The notes under the pieces were generated by a model. That model had not been told where the DNA came from. It saw only the letters and a list, made by a program, of their open reading frames with translations, and ran no database searches. 64,000 nucleotides of DNA from Asterella californica. Taxonomy: Eukaryota; Streptophyta; Marchantiopsida; Marchantiales; Aytoniaceae. A program made the translations under genes and the position numbers. The stretch covers positions 6,634,001-6,698,000 of the forward strand of contig JAYKYS010000016.1 in NCBI GenBank assembly GCA_036924285.1. Reading direction: 5' to 3'. Below are positions 1 through 11,871 of this stretch, in pieces; positions within the stretch are counted from its first letter, which is position 1, and every line of letters begins with the position of its first letter.

Positions 1-1146
1 TTAAAGAGTGGCGGAGATGTCCGTAGAAAACTGGTAAGGAGGTTAGGAGTTCTTGTAAATCATTTTCAAAGTATAAAAGTCTCTCCTCTTTTGTATTTTG
101 GAGTTGTTTTATGTACAATACATCTCCAGTAGTAGATTATCAAACGAAATACAATAAACTATGATTGGTTGAAAGTTTATGATTTTTATAGATTAGTTCG
201 ATAATTTTTAAATTTTAGAAGTATATTCAACTCTAATTTGGGGAGGGGCGGGTAAAACTACGTAAACTTAACTTTTCAGTGCTAAATATGCATCCCAAAC
301 GACCTAGCTAAGGATAGCCGATAAAGAGACAAATGAGGTATGAGGGAGAAAATAGAGTGAATGGATTAATTCTGGATTTAGTGATTATTTTTATATTTTT
401 TGAATTTTCTTTTTATGTCTATTAGTGATAATTTTATTTAAGTTAGAGAGAAAATTTTATATATTAGATAAATATTTTAAAGTATATTTAAATTATTTTA
501 TAAATATTAAATATGATCATAACTACAAGTTCTGATGAATCTGGCAGAACCTTAGCACACGCTGTCTATACTGTAAGACAGGGGTCTGGTCTCATATAAT
601 CATTAAGTTATGGATGAATTATTTTATTATCCAACCCTTCTCATCGGAAGGTTAAGTAATAAATTAAGCCTGTCTCCTCCATCTGAAGTTGAAAAAGATG
701 TTATGTAAACTTGCCTACTTTATCTACTAAATATGCTTGCAACTTCCGAATGTTTATGATTATCAAAAAATATATAAGTATTAAATAAAAATATATATTA
801 AATTGATTTAAAAACCAAAATATTTATAAATATTAAATGTTAAGAGAACCCGGAGACTCAAAGAGATCCCAGAATAACCATAAAGAGAGAGATGGAGGAC
901 GCGCTTCTGACAGTATTAGTCGAGAGGCTGCAAGTAAAATATTCAAAATTAATGAAATATTTAGTTTATTATCTAATCCCTCCCGACGAAGGGGTTAGTA
1001 CTAAATTAATCATTTGTATATTTTCCTCTTCCACAGAAGATGGACGAGGTGATTATATAATATGCATGGGTGCTAAACAATCCACTCCGTCTCATGGCTT
1101 ATCCGATATCTCAAACCTTTGGCATGCAAGACTATAGTAGCTTCAG
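1..1146. other. AT-rich intergenic sequence, no gene recognised
   Basis: This is low-complexity AT-rich sequence. Only short open frames of under 85 codons occur and none resembles a known protein. It ends at the target-site copy of the first foldback MITE. Confidence 0.6.
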
Positions 1147-1152
1147 AAATTG

Positions 1153-1517
1153 GCTTGATCTTACTCCCAATACGATTGTTATGCTTGATAAACCTGATCA
1201 AACCCCTCTTAATGGTTGGATGCTTGATCATACCTTGACGAGTTATTTACAGTAAAAACAGTCATTTTATCTTTTGGTTCATCATTTTATTATTTTCAAC
1301 CTTGACTAAATATCACTGTAAGTCAAAATATTGAACATTAAAGATACGTTAGACTATCCATATTTTTATTTCTTTAACATATGCAGTCACACATGTGAAT
1401 AACATCACAAAGTGACTGATTTTACAAACAATATCCAGTCAGAGGTATGATCAAGCCATATATCGTTAAGAGGGGTATGATCAAGCTCATGGAACCTACT
1501 GGAGGGTGTGATCAAGC
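1153..1517. mobile_element. Foldback MITE, copy 1, with target-site duplication
   Basis: The left arm begins GCTTGATC at 1153 and the right arm ends GATCAAGC at 1517. The arms (about 1153-1255 and 1411-1517) are imperfect reverse complements over roughly 100 bases. They share blocks such as CCCCTCTTAA / TTAAGAGGGG and the repeated motif TGATCAAGC. The six bases AAATTG occur immediately on both sides (1147-1152 and 1518-1523), as expected of a target-site duplication. No transposase is encoded, so this is a non-autonomous DNA transposon. The superfamily is not clear from the ends alone. A second, truncated copy lies at 4904-5219. Confidence 0.75.
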
Positions 1518-1840
1518 AAATTGCTGCAGTAGCCGAGGGAACCGTGTGGACTCTTGTGGTGCAGGCAGAAGTGAGGGTCAGGTTGACCGGTATGCTGGAG
1601 GAACTGGGAGGTGGTAGTAGGGTATACGGTGTGCCAGCCGTCGGATTCTTTTCACATCCGGCCGGCAGGACAAAATCAAAGATGACGTCAGAAAGTGGTA
1701 ATGGCGCCATGTCGAGTGAAGCCTTCCACGTGGCGTTGCTGAGTACTAGACAGTACCATTCTTGAGAGTAACTTGAGGAGGACTCTGGGGGGGCGCATTC
1801 GCTTCTTCCGTGTATGAACGGCAGCCCGCCCTGGATTCAT

Positions 1841-1930
1841 CACTCGTTCCTCACTTGGTTGGGCTTGTGATGCTACTTACTTCTCCACTCGTTCCTCACT
1901 TGGTTGGGCTTGTGATGCTACTTACTTCTC
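1841..1930. repeat. 45-bp tandem duplication
   Basis: A 45-bp unit starting CACTCGTTCC at 1841 is repeated at 1886. The two copies look identical by eye. It lies upstream of the GRAS gene, so it could fall in its promoter region; no function is evident. Confidence 0.85.
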
Positions 1931-2617
1931 CACTGCTGAGATTCTGACGCTAAAACTTGAAGCAACCTGTCACAAAGTCACGTAGTACACGCAGAACAAG
2001 AGCTGGACGATAGTCGCTACTCTAGCTACACTTGAATCAGGTGTAGGATGCAAAGATCGACTACCCAAGTTCAGGACCTAGTGAACCGGGGATGAGGTTG
2101 AAAGGTTTCTCGAGGTAGTAAACTATTTCTGAACAAGACGTCGTCATCAGATCTCTCCCTTGCCGACTGGTGCCAAGTTGCATATATGTAATCCTGCGAC
2201 AATTGCAAGACTTCATGTGTGTTCACTGTTGGCAAGTGGATGATTTAATTTGAGAGTCTTCTCTCATGCATTCTTGCAGTGTGTCAAGACCATTTCTTTG
2301 CCGGTGATCCCTGAGAAGTTGCGCGCGAAGCTTATTGAAGCTGTAGTCGAGGAAGAAGCGTTCGGATTCAGCTGGTCCAGGGAGTAGACGAACCCTACCT
2401 ATGTATGTCGAAGCATTTTTCACTGGGATGTACGTCGGCTGATCATTCATGGACAAATCGTGACTATATATTGATGGACTATCATGACTAAGCGAAGTAC
2501 GTACCTGCTGATGTGATTCGAGCAACTCTATGTCAGACCTCGGACCGGCCCACGCCCAACAACACCACCGTCCACAACAACTGGTACTGAAAGTTTCATC
2601 CAGTGAGTTTGAAGACA

Positions 2618-4222
2618 ATGTTATCTACGGAACGAGGAGGGAGATACAGTCCCGGCATGCTGACTTCGGTCGATCAGGCGCGTCTGTTCTTGTACTCGAG
2701 CGAAAGCTCCAGCAGTCCGAGCTCCGACGATGCCACCGTATCGCCTTCGGTGAGCTACGCAACAGTCCCGACCACCAGTTGTATTAATTCTATAACTACT
2801 GCTACACAATCAACCCATGGTAAAGATCCAAGACAGCTGAAACATTCAGCAAGCGACCATGACAGCGCTAGGGACACAAATGCGGTCGCGCACTGCGATC
2901 AACCACAGATGCAGAAGGGAAATGCGCATGCTAGCGCTCCACTCGAGAAGTTGACGGCTGCTGCCAGTAAATTAGAGCTCGACGGCAAACTGCTTGCCGA
3001 GATTGCCAATCTAGCATCCTTGGACAACAGCTCTAACTCTGCCGATGATGCTGTTGCTGCCGTAGGAAGTCGATGGGCATTCGATCTGCTCAGAGAATGC
3101 GCTCGAGCCCATCTGTCAAATAACATGCCTCGCATTCAACGCCTCATGTGGATATTGAATGAACTTGCTTCTCCGTATGGCGATGCAGAGCAGAGACTGG
3201 CTTCGTACTTCTTGCAAGGTCTCTTCTGCAAGATCACCGGTACCGGACAACGATGCCACCGACTCCTGTCCGCGGCTGCAGAGAGAAGTTATCATTTTGA
3301 CTCCATGCGTAAGTTGATTCTCAAGTTTCAAGAGGCAAGTCCTTGGACGAATTTCGGGCATGTCGCTGCGAATGGTGCGATTCTGGAAGCTCTGGAAGGA
3401 GAAACGAAGGTTCACATTGTCGATATGAGCCATACATTATGTACACAGTGGCCCACACTTCTCGAGTCACTGGCCACAAGAGCCGATGGTGTTCCTTTAT
3501 TGCGTTTGACGACCATTATAATCGATAAGGGAACGTCGGCGATGACAGTTATGAAGGAAATCGGTCAGAGATTGGAGAAATTTGCGAGACTGATGGGTGT
3601 TCCCTTCCAGTTCAGAGTTTTACACCAACCGGAACTCGAAAAGCTTCGAGCGGAAGACTTAGACCTGAAACCTGATGAAGCGTTGGTCGTAAACTGCAAC
3701 CACGCCCTCAACACAGTGCGGACTCCTGGCCCACGGAACACCATTGTGAGCACAATCGCGAGCATGAAGCCGAGAATCGTAACCCTGGTGGAAGCCGAGG
3801 CTGATTTGGTTTCGACTAAGGATTTTCTCGCGTGTTTCTCAGAGGCTTTAAGATTTTACTCACTGTTTTTTGACTCTTTAGATAAAGGCTTTCCTCGGCC
3901 CTGCAACGAAAGGTTGATGCTCGAGAGAAAGTGCGCTCGAAATCTGGTGAAGCTGTTGGCATGCAAGGAGGAAGATGAAGACGTTGAGTTTGAAAGATTA
4001 GAAAAAGGTGTTCAGTGGAATGAGCGCTTCCATGAACTGGGATTCACACCGATTCCGCTCAGTGACGACGTTGTAGATGATGTGCGTGCCCTCTTGAAGA
4101 GATACGATGGCTATAAAGAAGGATCATGGGGTCTCGTCGTCACACCCCATGGCCTTTATCTGACCTGGAAAAATCAACCCGCAATTTCTACTTCGATCTG
4201 GAAACCAGTTTCATCGCCCTGA
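2618..4222 (+). CDS. SHR: SHORT-ROOT-type GRAS transcription regulator
   Basis: This intronless gene codes for 534 residues from the ATG at 2618 to TGA at 4220-4222. An in-frame GTG lies 15 bases upstream, but the ATG is the likely plant start. Residues 1-150 are low-complexity, rich in Ser and Thr. The GRAS domain follows in the usual order: leucine-rich region from about residue 155 (LLRECARAHL), then SPWTNFGHVAANGAILEALE, then VHIVDMS (about 265-271) with CTQWPTLLESLATR, PFYRE-like and SAW regions, and a C-terminus close to WGLVV...IWKP. The SPWTNFGH and CTQWPTLLE signatures are specific to the SHR branch of GRAS proteins. Known SHR proteins act in the nucleus with SCR to control asymmetric division; that role is inferred here from family. 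The gene is bracketed by two MITE copies. The SHR assignment is strong; orthology needs a tree. Confidence 0.93.
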   Translation: MLSTERGGRYSPGMLTSVDQARLFLYSSESSSSPSSDDATVSPSVSYATVPTTSCINSITTATQSTHGKDPRQLKHSASDHDSARDTNAVAHCDQPQMQKGNAHASAPLEKLTAAASKLELDGKLLAEIANLASLDNSSNSADDAVAAVGSRWAFDLLRECARAHLSNNMPRIQRLMWILNELASPYGDAEQRLASYFLQGLFCKITGTGQRCHRLLSAAAERSYHFDSMRKLILKFQEASPWTNFGHVAANGAILEALEGETKVHIVDMSHTLCTQWPTLLESLATRADGVPLLRLTTIIIDKGTSAMTVMKEIGQRLEKFARLMGVPFQFRVLHQPELEKLRAEDLDLKPDEALVVNCNHALNTVRTPGPRNTIVSTIASMKPRIVTLVEAEADLVSTKDFLACFSEALRFYSLFFDSLDKGFPRPCNERLMLERKCARNLVKLLACKEEDEDVEFERLEKGVQWNERFHELGFTPIPLSDDVVDDVRALLKRYDGYKEGSWGLVVTPHGLYLTWKNQPAISTSIWKPVSSP

Positions 4223-4874
4223 GTTTGGAAGTGTAATGACAGCTAGAGTAATCTTTACAGGCCAAGGTTAGAATTTGACGACAATGGTGTACTTCAGCAA
4301 CAGGACGTATCAACAGGCCCAGAACCGCTTAAGGTCCTTATTTCTTGTCTGATATCGATCGACCATTGACTGGAGCACTTTTGAACGCTTGCCTGAAATA
4401 TCCATGGATGACTTTGCGGAAACTTACACGATTGAGGAGTTTGATACTCCAAGACTCTGGGCCTAAAACTTGTTACATGGTTTCGTCTGAATCTGATTCA
4501 GCTGTGTGTGCGACATGTACAAGCTCATCAGTATATGCTCAGTCCTCTCTTGTGTGTAGCAAGTCTGCGATCTAAAGCATCTGTTAATCAAGACAAAGTT
4601 GTTTCCGCTTTGAGTGGCCATGTATATGAAAGTAAAGAGTTGAATCTGATCATGATCAGTGATTTCCAATTCAAACTGAGAGAAGCAGTTTACACTTAAT
4701 CTACGGGTAATGTTGCAGGTGCGTTGAAAAGTAGTTCACAGACAAACAAATAACCGTGGCAAACTCGTTGTAAGAGTACTCCAGAATGAATACCATTCCT
4801 TGCTGTCGCCCTACTCCCTACAATGGGTGGTGAGCGGATGATCATGAGTCGGTTACACCTCTACGACAGCCGTT

Positions 4875-4966
4875 TAATTTGTCGTGCTTCTCTTCAGAAT
4901 TTTGCTTGATTACACTCCAGTAATTTGTCGTGCTTCTCTTTATAATTTTTCTTGATTACACTCCAG
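4875..4966. repeat. 46-bp tandem duplication at the edge of MITE copy 2
   Basis: The unit TAATTTGTCGTGCTTCTCTT... (46 bases) occurs at 4875-4920 and again at 4921-4966 with a few differences. Each copy ends in the MITE arm motif CTTGATTACACTCCAG, so the duplication involves the outer arm of the second MITE. Confidence 0.8.
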
Positions 4967-5219
4967 TAGGCCTAGGTTTGTTGTGCTTGATCACACCCTC
5001 TTAACGATGTATAGCTTCATTACACCCCTGACTGAACGGCTATTGACTGTGAACCCAGTAACTTTGTCATGTATAGTCTGATGTGTATTTTATTTTTTAA
5101 ACGATCTGAATCGCAGAGGTTGAGGGAGGTTGACGGTAGTGAATTGACTAACGATATGAGACAGTGACTGGTTTTACTGTTTTAGTTAGCAAGTCAGGGT
5201 TGTGATCAAGCACAACAAA
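4904..5219. mobile_element. Foldback MITE, copy 2 (right arm truncated)
   Basis: The left arm at 4904-5060 matches the left arm of copy 1, including CACCCTCTTAACGATGTATAG. The right arm at about 5160-5219 (AGTGACTGGTTTTACTG ... TGATCAAGCACAACA) matches copy 1 from 1411 but stops before the terminal repeat. The central part has diverged. Together with copy 1 it encloses the GRAS gene. Confidence 0.65.
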
Positions 5220-8200
5220 TCTCTTTGATGGAATCTGTTTAGTATGATATGGCAAATATTGGTGTTTGCTTTTCTGATCTGATCTCCTTAAAGTTTAGGT
5301 TTAATTTATAAAACAGAAATCATTGTCCCGAGTAGACTTTCCGTGAAAATTAGAATTTGAGGTTGCTTCTTGTGATTCCGAACTCTATAACTTATTAACA
5401 GTAGCTGCGCTACTTGAGTGTCCAAGCATCCTCAAGAACGTAACAGACTGAAATTTATACTTTACTATTATAGTACCCTCAAGCTTGGGTTCTGTTTCTG
5501 ATCATTATAGTGACGTCTGAAGCACTGAGGCCGCAGGCTGCATTCTACTAACGAAAATAGGATTAAAATGCAAAACCAGAATTATTTAAACATATTTACA
5601 GATCGTTTCATTTTGTATGACAATGCATCTACCAAACTTTACTTTTCTAAGAACAACATTTCTGTCTATAGAAAGCACACTTATATATTATAGAATACTT
5701 ATTAGACAAAGTGTTTGATTTCAATGGTGAACATACGTAATAGTGGGTACAATACTTAACTCATTCTCGTAATATTAAAATTATACATGAGATGATTATA
5801 TTTTATTATTTAATTTAAAATCGTTTAAAATCAAAATAGATACATATTTTTGCTTTTAACCAAAGAAAATATTACATAATTAGAAATTTAAAAGAAAATT
5901 TTACAAATTTAATTTAGATTATTGTAGTTAATTAATTTAGATGTTCCAAACATACTTAATGATTCTAGACTATTACTAGTAGCTAGAATGTATATCATGT
6001 AGTATGTATTGTAGATCTATCATAATCTCAAACTATAATAGAAGGTTACACAATCTTGATTATAACACGGTAATCACCTGTTTGGTGTAGTTGTCAATAC
6101 TCTTATATCAAATTCTCCATAAGAAAAAAGATCTATCCAAACAAGCTCCGTTATCGCTATGACCTAATCGATCAGAGTGTCATTGCAAGCTATAATCCCA
6201 CAGGAGCTTCAGAAAATCTAGACTTATTCATGAATGTAGGATGCTCTTGTACAAGAGAAAATGACGCTTGAAAAGAATATTTATCCATACGAGTAAACTG
6301 AAGGAATGAAGCTTTTGGTAGTTCATAGAAGAAATTTTGTACAAAATCTTTACTTTTTGAAAACATAATAGAACAATCTAAATATCTTGATTTTGTAATA
6401 TTAAATATAAATCGAACCTGAATCATCGGTTGAATCTGTATCTTCAGTTGATGCCAAAGAATGTATTGAATCATCTTCTGCACGGACAAACGCCTCCATT
6501 CCTAAAATAAGCTCCACCTCTTACAACAGCTCTTTGTGTTTGGATAAACAAAGCATCTAAAAAATGCAAGAGAATATAGAAAGTAGATGGTATGTAAGCC
6601 TTGAAAGTACACGAAAATATAAAAATTTTTGAGAAAAAGAGAACTGAAAATTTGAGAATATGAGATCACACCTGGAACACAATCCAAGTGCAGCCCAGTG
6701 TCAAAGAGATATCTCATCAGAGGACTCTAGATTTCTTGTCTAGTAGCGAAGGAAACATTGTTTTAGAAAGAAAATTCTTTAATTCAAACTTAAGGTCAAA
6801 AAAGACTATGGCCTGCGGAGATACAGCCGCTTCCATTCCTATGACGAAAAAATATGATCAAAAGATTCCAGCTTTGACACGCACTAATAGATTCATAGTT
6901 ATCGTATGCATATGAACTCTATATGTGAATTGAACAGCAAGGATGGACCGAAATCAAGAACATTGAATTCACAACTGTGGCTGCTGACCGTTTGACGTGT
7001 GGAGAAGCCTAGAAGATACAATCGAGTAATATTTCCAGGGTGAAATGATGGTGATAATGTTCAAATCGTTGAAACACGATCGAGTACAGTGACTTATAAG
7101 TCAAACAAAACTAGATTCCCACCATAATCATTATAGAAACTGGAGATGCTTCGATCAAGAGTACGTAGAATACGTACAACTCACAGTTATTCCATCGCTT
7201 GTCGTTTGTCCTAGTAAGGTGTACGTACTTGGTGAAAGGCATATCTTAGAGAGAACAACATCCCAGTCCGAATCTGTGTGTGTGTTCATTCATTCTCATC
7301 CTTAGACCACTGAAATGGCGGTCAAAGTGTCTCATCGACCTATAGGAAAAGTACCATACACACAACTGGGAACTGTGAAGTGGAAGACCCCACCGGTGCT
7401 AAAGAATAGAAAGCTACATATAGCTGTGATTAGCCTCGATGTTCTCTTCCCCTTCGGGTTGTTGGTTGCTTTGCACTTTGGGTTCCCTCTTTCCCCTTGT
7501 TCGGCTTGATGGGGGGAACGCGACGCTTGATGGGTGATCATGGGTCGTCCCATTCGTTTGTATTCATTGCGTCGCGCCTTCATAAGAATATATGGTGGAA
7601 GCATAGCCAGACATCTCACGCCCTGTAGACAGCTACTGATGATGGCTATGCTCAGACGGGATAGATTTCTGCTGAATCAGGTCTGGGTGTAACTGGCCAG
7701 CTGAACTCCCGTCTCACAACTGTTTTGCGTGGCTGGCAAAGGTGGAAAGAGAACTGTCTCCCCCGTAGCAACTTCACATTTACCCTGTAAAGCTAAGAAC
7801 GGGATTAAGCTTTGAACCTGTAAGCCTCTAATGTCAGGGAATGTCATAGCATATCATCCAGAATGTTCACAGACGTGGGATTGGAACACTTTCGAGCGGT
7901 TGTAAGAGAAAAAGGGACTTACGGGAAGAGACCCATCATTGTGCAAAACACTGTAAGAATTTACAGGGTACTCCCGGTGGTGCCCTGTCCGGTTTACATC
8001 CAGAACCAATGAAAACCTACTTTACAAAAATGACAAGAATGCTTTACAGGAAGCGGTTTGAGACGACCATACGTTGGATCATGTCATTCAACTGACATTT
8101 CTCGGCCGACTGAGAGCCTGAATGAGGTTTTGTTTGTTACTGTAACTCTTGAAGACTCCTTCACATGTATGTCTTACACTTTGTCTCCTTTGAAACGTTC

Positions 8201-9349
8201 ATCTCTACCTCTTGTCAAGCTTCTAGAGCAGTATTTGTTTACTTTGCACCTACTTTACTCTCCTATATTCTAACAGTGTCCCCAAGTATAACAAAATATA
8301 GGTATCAGTATCAATATCATAATTATGGTTTTCCTTTGTCCAGTGTCCAATAAGATGGCCTTGTAAATGCATCGTACTGGATGATATGACCAAACTAATG
8401 TACATTAAATATCCATTATGATCGTCATTCCAATCATCACAATATACGAATCCTTTTAATCCCCAGGTGTGGCTATAAAAATGGCATATTTCCATTTCAC
8501 CCCTCTACTTTAGGTTAGATAGAAGATACTGATCTGTTCCAGAATTTCTTTTCAATATTTCTAATCGGATTCAAATATAATTGAAGTGAATCACATAGTG
8601 TAAAGTAAGCTCTCGGAGAGCTTTGATTTAAAAGTCAGTACTTAACAGATTTGGTTCTTGCAAGCAAAATTTTTTCAGCAAGAGTATTATTTTGTGTATA
8701 TTTGAATTACAAATCCTTTAAAGCCCGAGTTTGAGTACAAGTGCTCCTGGTGACCCATAAGACTTTATTTTGCGAGTTTACTCTCAGATAACTGGGAAAT
8801 TTACCGTCTACAAAAAATTGTTTTAGGGACTACGTCTTCATCCTTACTTAAAATCTGCGAAAGAAAATATCAACATAAAGCTATTCACCTGTTTGACAAG
8901 CTATGATTCATCTCTACACCAACTATCGAGAACTGAAAGAGAAATCTTGAGATGAAGATTAAAGGTTTCTAGGAGCAAAAAAAAAGCTTTTTTTAAAACT
9001 CAAAATACACTAGAGGAAAAAGGAATATTTGATTTTATGCTTTTATATTCAAACTCGGGGTCTAAAAGTAAAATTACTTTACCAGTATAAACCATATCAA
9101 CAGAGTTAATTATCTTAGTCTTGAAAGGGAGGTGCAAGGGATCAAACTTGCACCTCACCATGAAAATGAAATTTCTTCTCATCACGTTTAATTTATCTTG
9201 ATAAAATTTAGTGTAGACGGTTTTGGATCCTGAGCACCATCAGAAACCTCAGGCTGCCATTCTGTCATATTGACAAGGGACTGCTCCCTTGTCGCTAAAT
9301 GGACCTTTTAGTTTATAGTAGATATCATTGTATTCAAATTTTAAATACA
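5220..9349. other. Intergenic sequence, no gene recognised
   Basis: About 4 kb of AT-rich sequence. A short frame at 7315-7509 begins with ATG but has no recognisable domain, and nothing around it supports a gene. No tRNA or repeat structure was recognised here. Confidence 0.5.
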
Positions 9350-9920
9350 TGTTTAAAGTCAAGAAATTAAATTTAGAGATGTACCATTTGCACATTATAG
9401 TTAACTTCAACATTTTTTTGATAAATATCCACATATTACAGTTAATGGAAAGTATGATATATCTCTCATTTCTATGATACCAATAAATGGTCTAAACTAT
9501 TTTATGTCAAATTATAAAATTTAGAGATGTAAACAGATAACATATTACAGTTAGTGCTAAATATGATATATCTCATGTCTGTGATATCCAATAGTTTTGA
9601 TCTAAATAGTTTATGTCAAATTATAAATTTGGAGATGTATCATTTAGCATATTATAGTTAAATTTAAAATCTTTGAGAAATATCCACGATTACATTACAG
9701 TTACTGCTAAATATGATCTATCTCATGTGTGCAATACCCTATAATTTTGGTCTAAACTACTTTATGTCATGATTATAAATTTAGAGATGCACCTTTAGCG
9801 TATTATAGTAAAATGTAAGATGTTTGATAAATATTAAATATCCACGATATTACAATTAGTGCAAAATAGGATTTATCTCAGTATGTAATGTTCAATAATT
9901 TTGGTGTAGACTATTTTATG
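9350..9920. repeat. Degenerate ~150-bp AT-rich tandem repeat, four copies
   Basis: The phrase AAATTTAGAGATG (with small changes) recurs at about 9369, 9519, 9626 and 9776. It is followed each time by CATATTA(C/T)AGTTA, TAAATATGAT(A/C)TATCTC and GTCTAAACTA. The spacings are about 150, 107 and 150 bases, so one unit carries a ~43-base deletion. It resembles a small satellite array and has no coding capacity. Confidence 0.75.
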
Positions 9921-10354
9921 ATCAAATTTACTTTTACTTAATTAAGGGTCCAGTTTAAGGATGTTCCGACTGCAGTTGTTTCTACCTCATCAATGCTTGG
10001 AAACAATATGACATTTTGATTGATGTAGCACTAAAATCTTTCAGAAATTATGCTTTTGATGTAAGGGAAAAATCTCTCTCGCTTGAAAATACATAAAAGT
10101 ATTAACTTTAAATCTCCAGAAATTTACTTGACCCCATCCCTAATATGTTTGTAAGACTTGACTCCACATTTCTTAACTTTATAATACTTGATTGGTTATA
10201 ACAGGTCTAGTAGGTCAAAATGTCATGTCATCAGAAAGGAGAAGTACATGTTAGCCTTCATCCATGTATCTACAAGAAAGTTCAATTTAAAATATCTTTA
10301 TAACAGATTATCAACTCATATGATATCTTATTTGTGTTAATCTAGTATCATTTT

Positions 10355-10560
10355 ATAACCGAAGATCGGTAGCTGAGTTGGTTGGGTCTCAGACCTCTAA
10401 GCGAAAGGTCTGGGGTTCAAACCTGCCTGCTCCTGGTTGGAGGTGCAAGAAGTCGCTGTATGTGCTGTATGTGCAATCTGATCCGGGTACGCTGTGGTTA
10501 CCCACAAAGGACAGTCCGATGCCCCTTGAAGGGATAAAGCGGACAAGTTAACAACTTTAA
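10355..10560 (+). mobile_element. tRNA-derived SINE-like element
   Basis: A perfect RNA polymerase III A box, TAGCTGAGTTGG (10370-10381), is followed about 33 bases later by a perfect B box, GGTTCAAACC (10414-10423). Between them CAGACCT...AGGTCTG can form an anticodon-like stem. The expected acceptor stem and CCA-proximal pairing are not present, and the transcript-like sequence continues into an unrelated tail of about 130 bases. That is the layout of a tRNA-derived SINE and not of a working tRNA gene. No clear poly(A) or target-site duplication was found. Confidence 0.65.
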
Positions 10561-11554
10561 CTTTATAAGAGAGAACTTGTTGTCAGTCAGAGGTGAGGTC
10601 AAGTAATATAAAGTAAAGAAAGGTGGGATCAAGTCCTTCAAACTTATTAGAAATGCGATAAAGTAAATTTCAGTTTAAATTCTTTCCATCAAAAAATTCT
10701 ATTGAATCCTTTTCTATTTAGACGAGAAAAATCATATTAGATTTTGGTATATGACTGGAACCATATACGAAGAGAAAAGTTGGTACCGAAGTCGACAATG
10801 CTGCTTCGAAGTAATAAAATAAGATAAGACCGAGAGAATACTGAAACGATTTCATTCTGGAGGGGAGGAGAGTTCTGCTTTATGTTCGCATCTTCTCCGG
10901 AATCAAGAAACGAACTGTTGTACCTTCTTGAGCTTGCTTCTCCTCGCTCCAAGCGCATCGGACGGTCCACAGTGCTCGTATATGAGGCGTTGTGGATACG
11001 GTTATCCACCATCATGCGTTGCAGATATACGGTTACCGAAAAGAGCACGCTTCTGACTGTAAGGAAAGCATGCTACATCTTCCGGACGGGAAGCGGAGGA
11101 AGGGAGGCGGAGCGGAAACGTAACTGGAAAGAGGAGCTTGTGATAAAACAGTCCTGCCAAACGCGAGGGAAAACCGGAGCAGGGGAAGCGAGTGATCGAG
11201 TGTAGTGTAGTGAGATGGTGGCGTCGAAAAGACGAAGCAGACCCAGCATGGATAAGAAGAAGAGGACGGTAGCGGAGCGGACAGGTGGGCCCACGAGCTC
11301 CAGAACTCGGACGCCGAGTGCCGAGCTGGCATGAGAAACGGAGAGACGGTGACATCCTCCGAGAGGGCCGCAGCAGACGATCCGATAGTAGACGAGCCAG
11401 CAGGAGGAGGAGAGGTCCGGTGAAGCTATGGCTTCCAGTTTCCTCTGCTTCGGTCACTGCCTGCTTGCCGGTGACAGCCTGCTAGTAACCGGGGAAATCT
11501 GAGTTAGCAGCCTCTGCTGAAGACCACAGAAGCGGAGAAAGAAGCAGAGACGAG

Positions 11555-11585
<31 letters not shown>

Positions 11586-11871
11586 GCAGGCAGAAGGAGA
11601 CAGAGGATCGCAATTGTCAACCAAATGTTGTGGTCGCGGTGGGTGGTGGACGATGTCGGAGGGAACTGTAGATGAATTTCTCGATGGCCTTTCGGTTCAC
11701 TTTTTTGGTCAATTCTTTCGAGCAGAAAATTCAGCTGCTCCTGTCGCTGTTTGGGCAAAACCCTTCTCTCACAGGGCGCAGATTATCTGAGCCTCTGGGT
11801 TGAGGAAGGAGGAGGACGAGGAGGAGTACGAGGACTGAGTTGCAATTTTGTGCAGTTAGTCCGTGAAGGCG
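10561..11871. promoter_or_regulatory. Upstream and 5' leader region of the starch synthase gene
   Basis: From about 10880 the sequence becomes richer in GC than the spacer to its left and runs into the first coding exon at 11872. It includes a (GA)n microsatellite at about 11555-11579. (GA)n tracts are common in plant 5' leaders, so promoter and 5' UTR probably lie here. I cannot place the transcription start. Confidence 0.4.
11555..11579. repeat. (GA)n microsatellite in the SS4 5' region
   Basis: An uninterrupted run of GA dinucleotides lies about 300 bases before the predicted SS4 start codon, in the likely untranslated leader. Confidence 0.85.

Noticed and set aside
7315..7509. Small ATG-initiated frame of 64 codons
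   Set aside because: No recognisable domain and no supporting context; an overlapping frame on the other strand is longer.
9369..9790. Regularly spaced repeats as a CRISPR array
   Set aside because: The units are long, AT-rich and degenerate throughout, without constant repeats and unique spacers, in plant nuclear DNA.
10360..10440. Candidate functional tRNA gene
   Set aside because: A and B boxes are good, but the acceptor stem does not pair and the sequence continues as a SINE-like tail.
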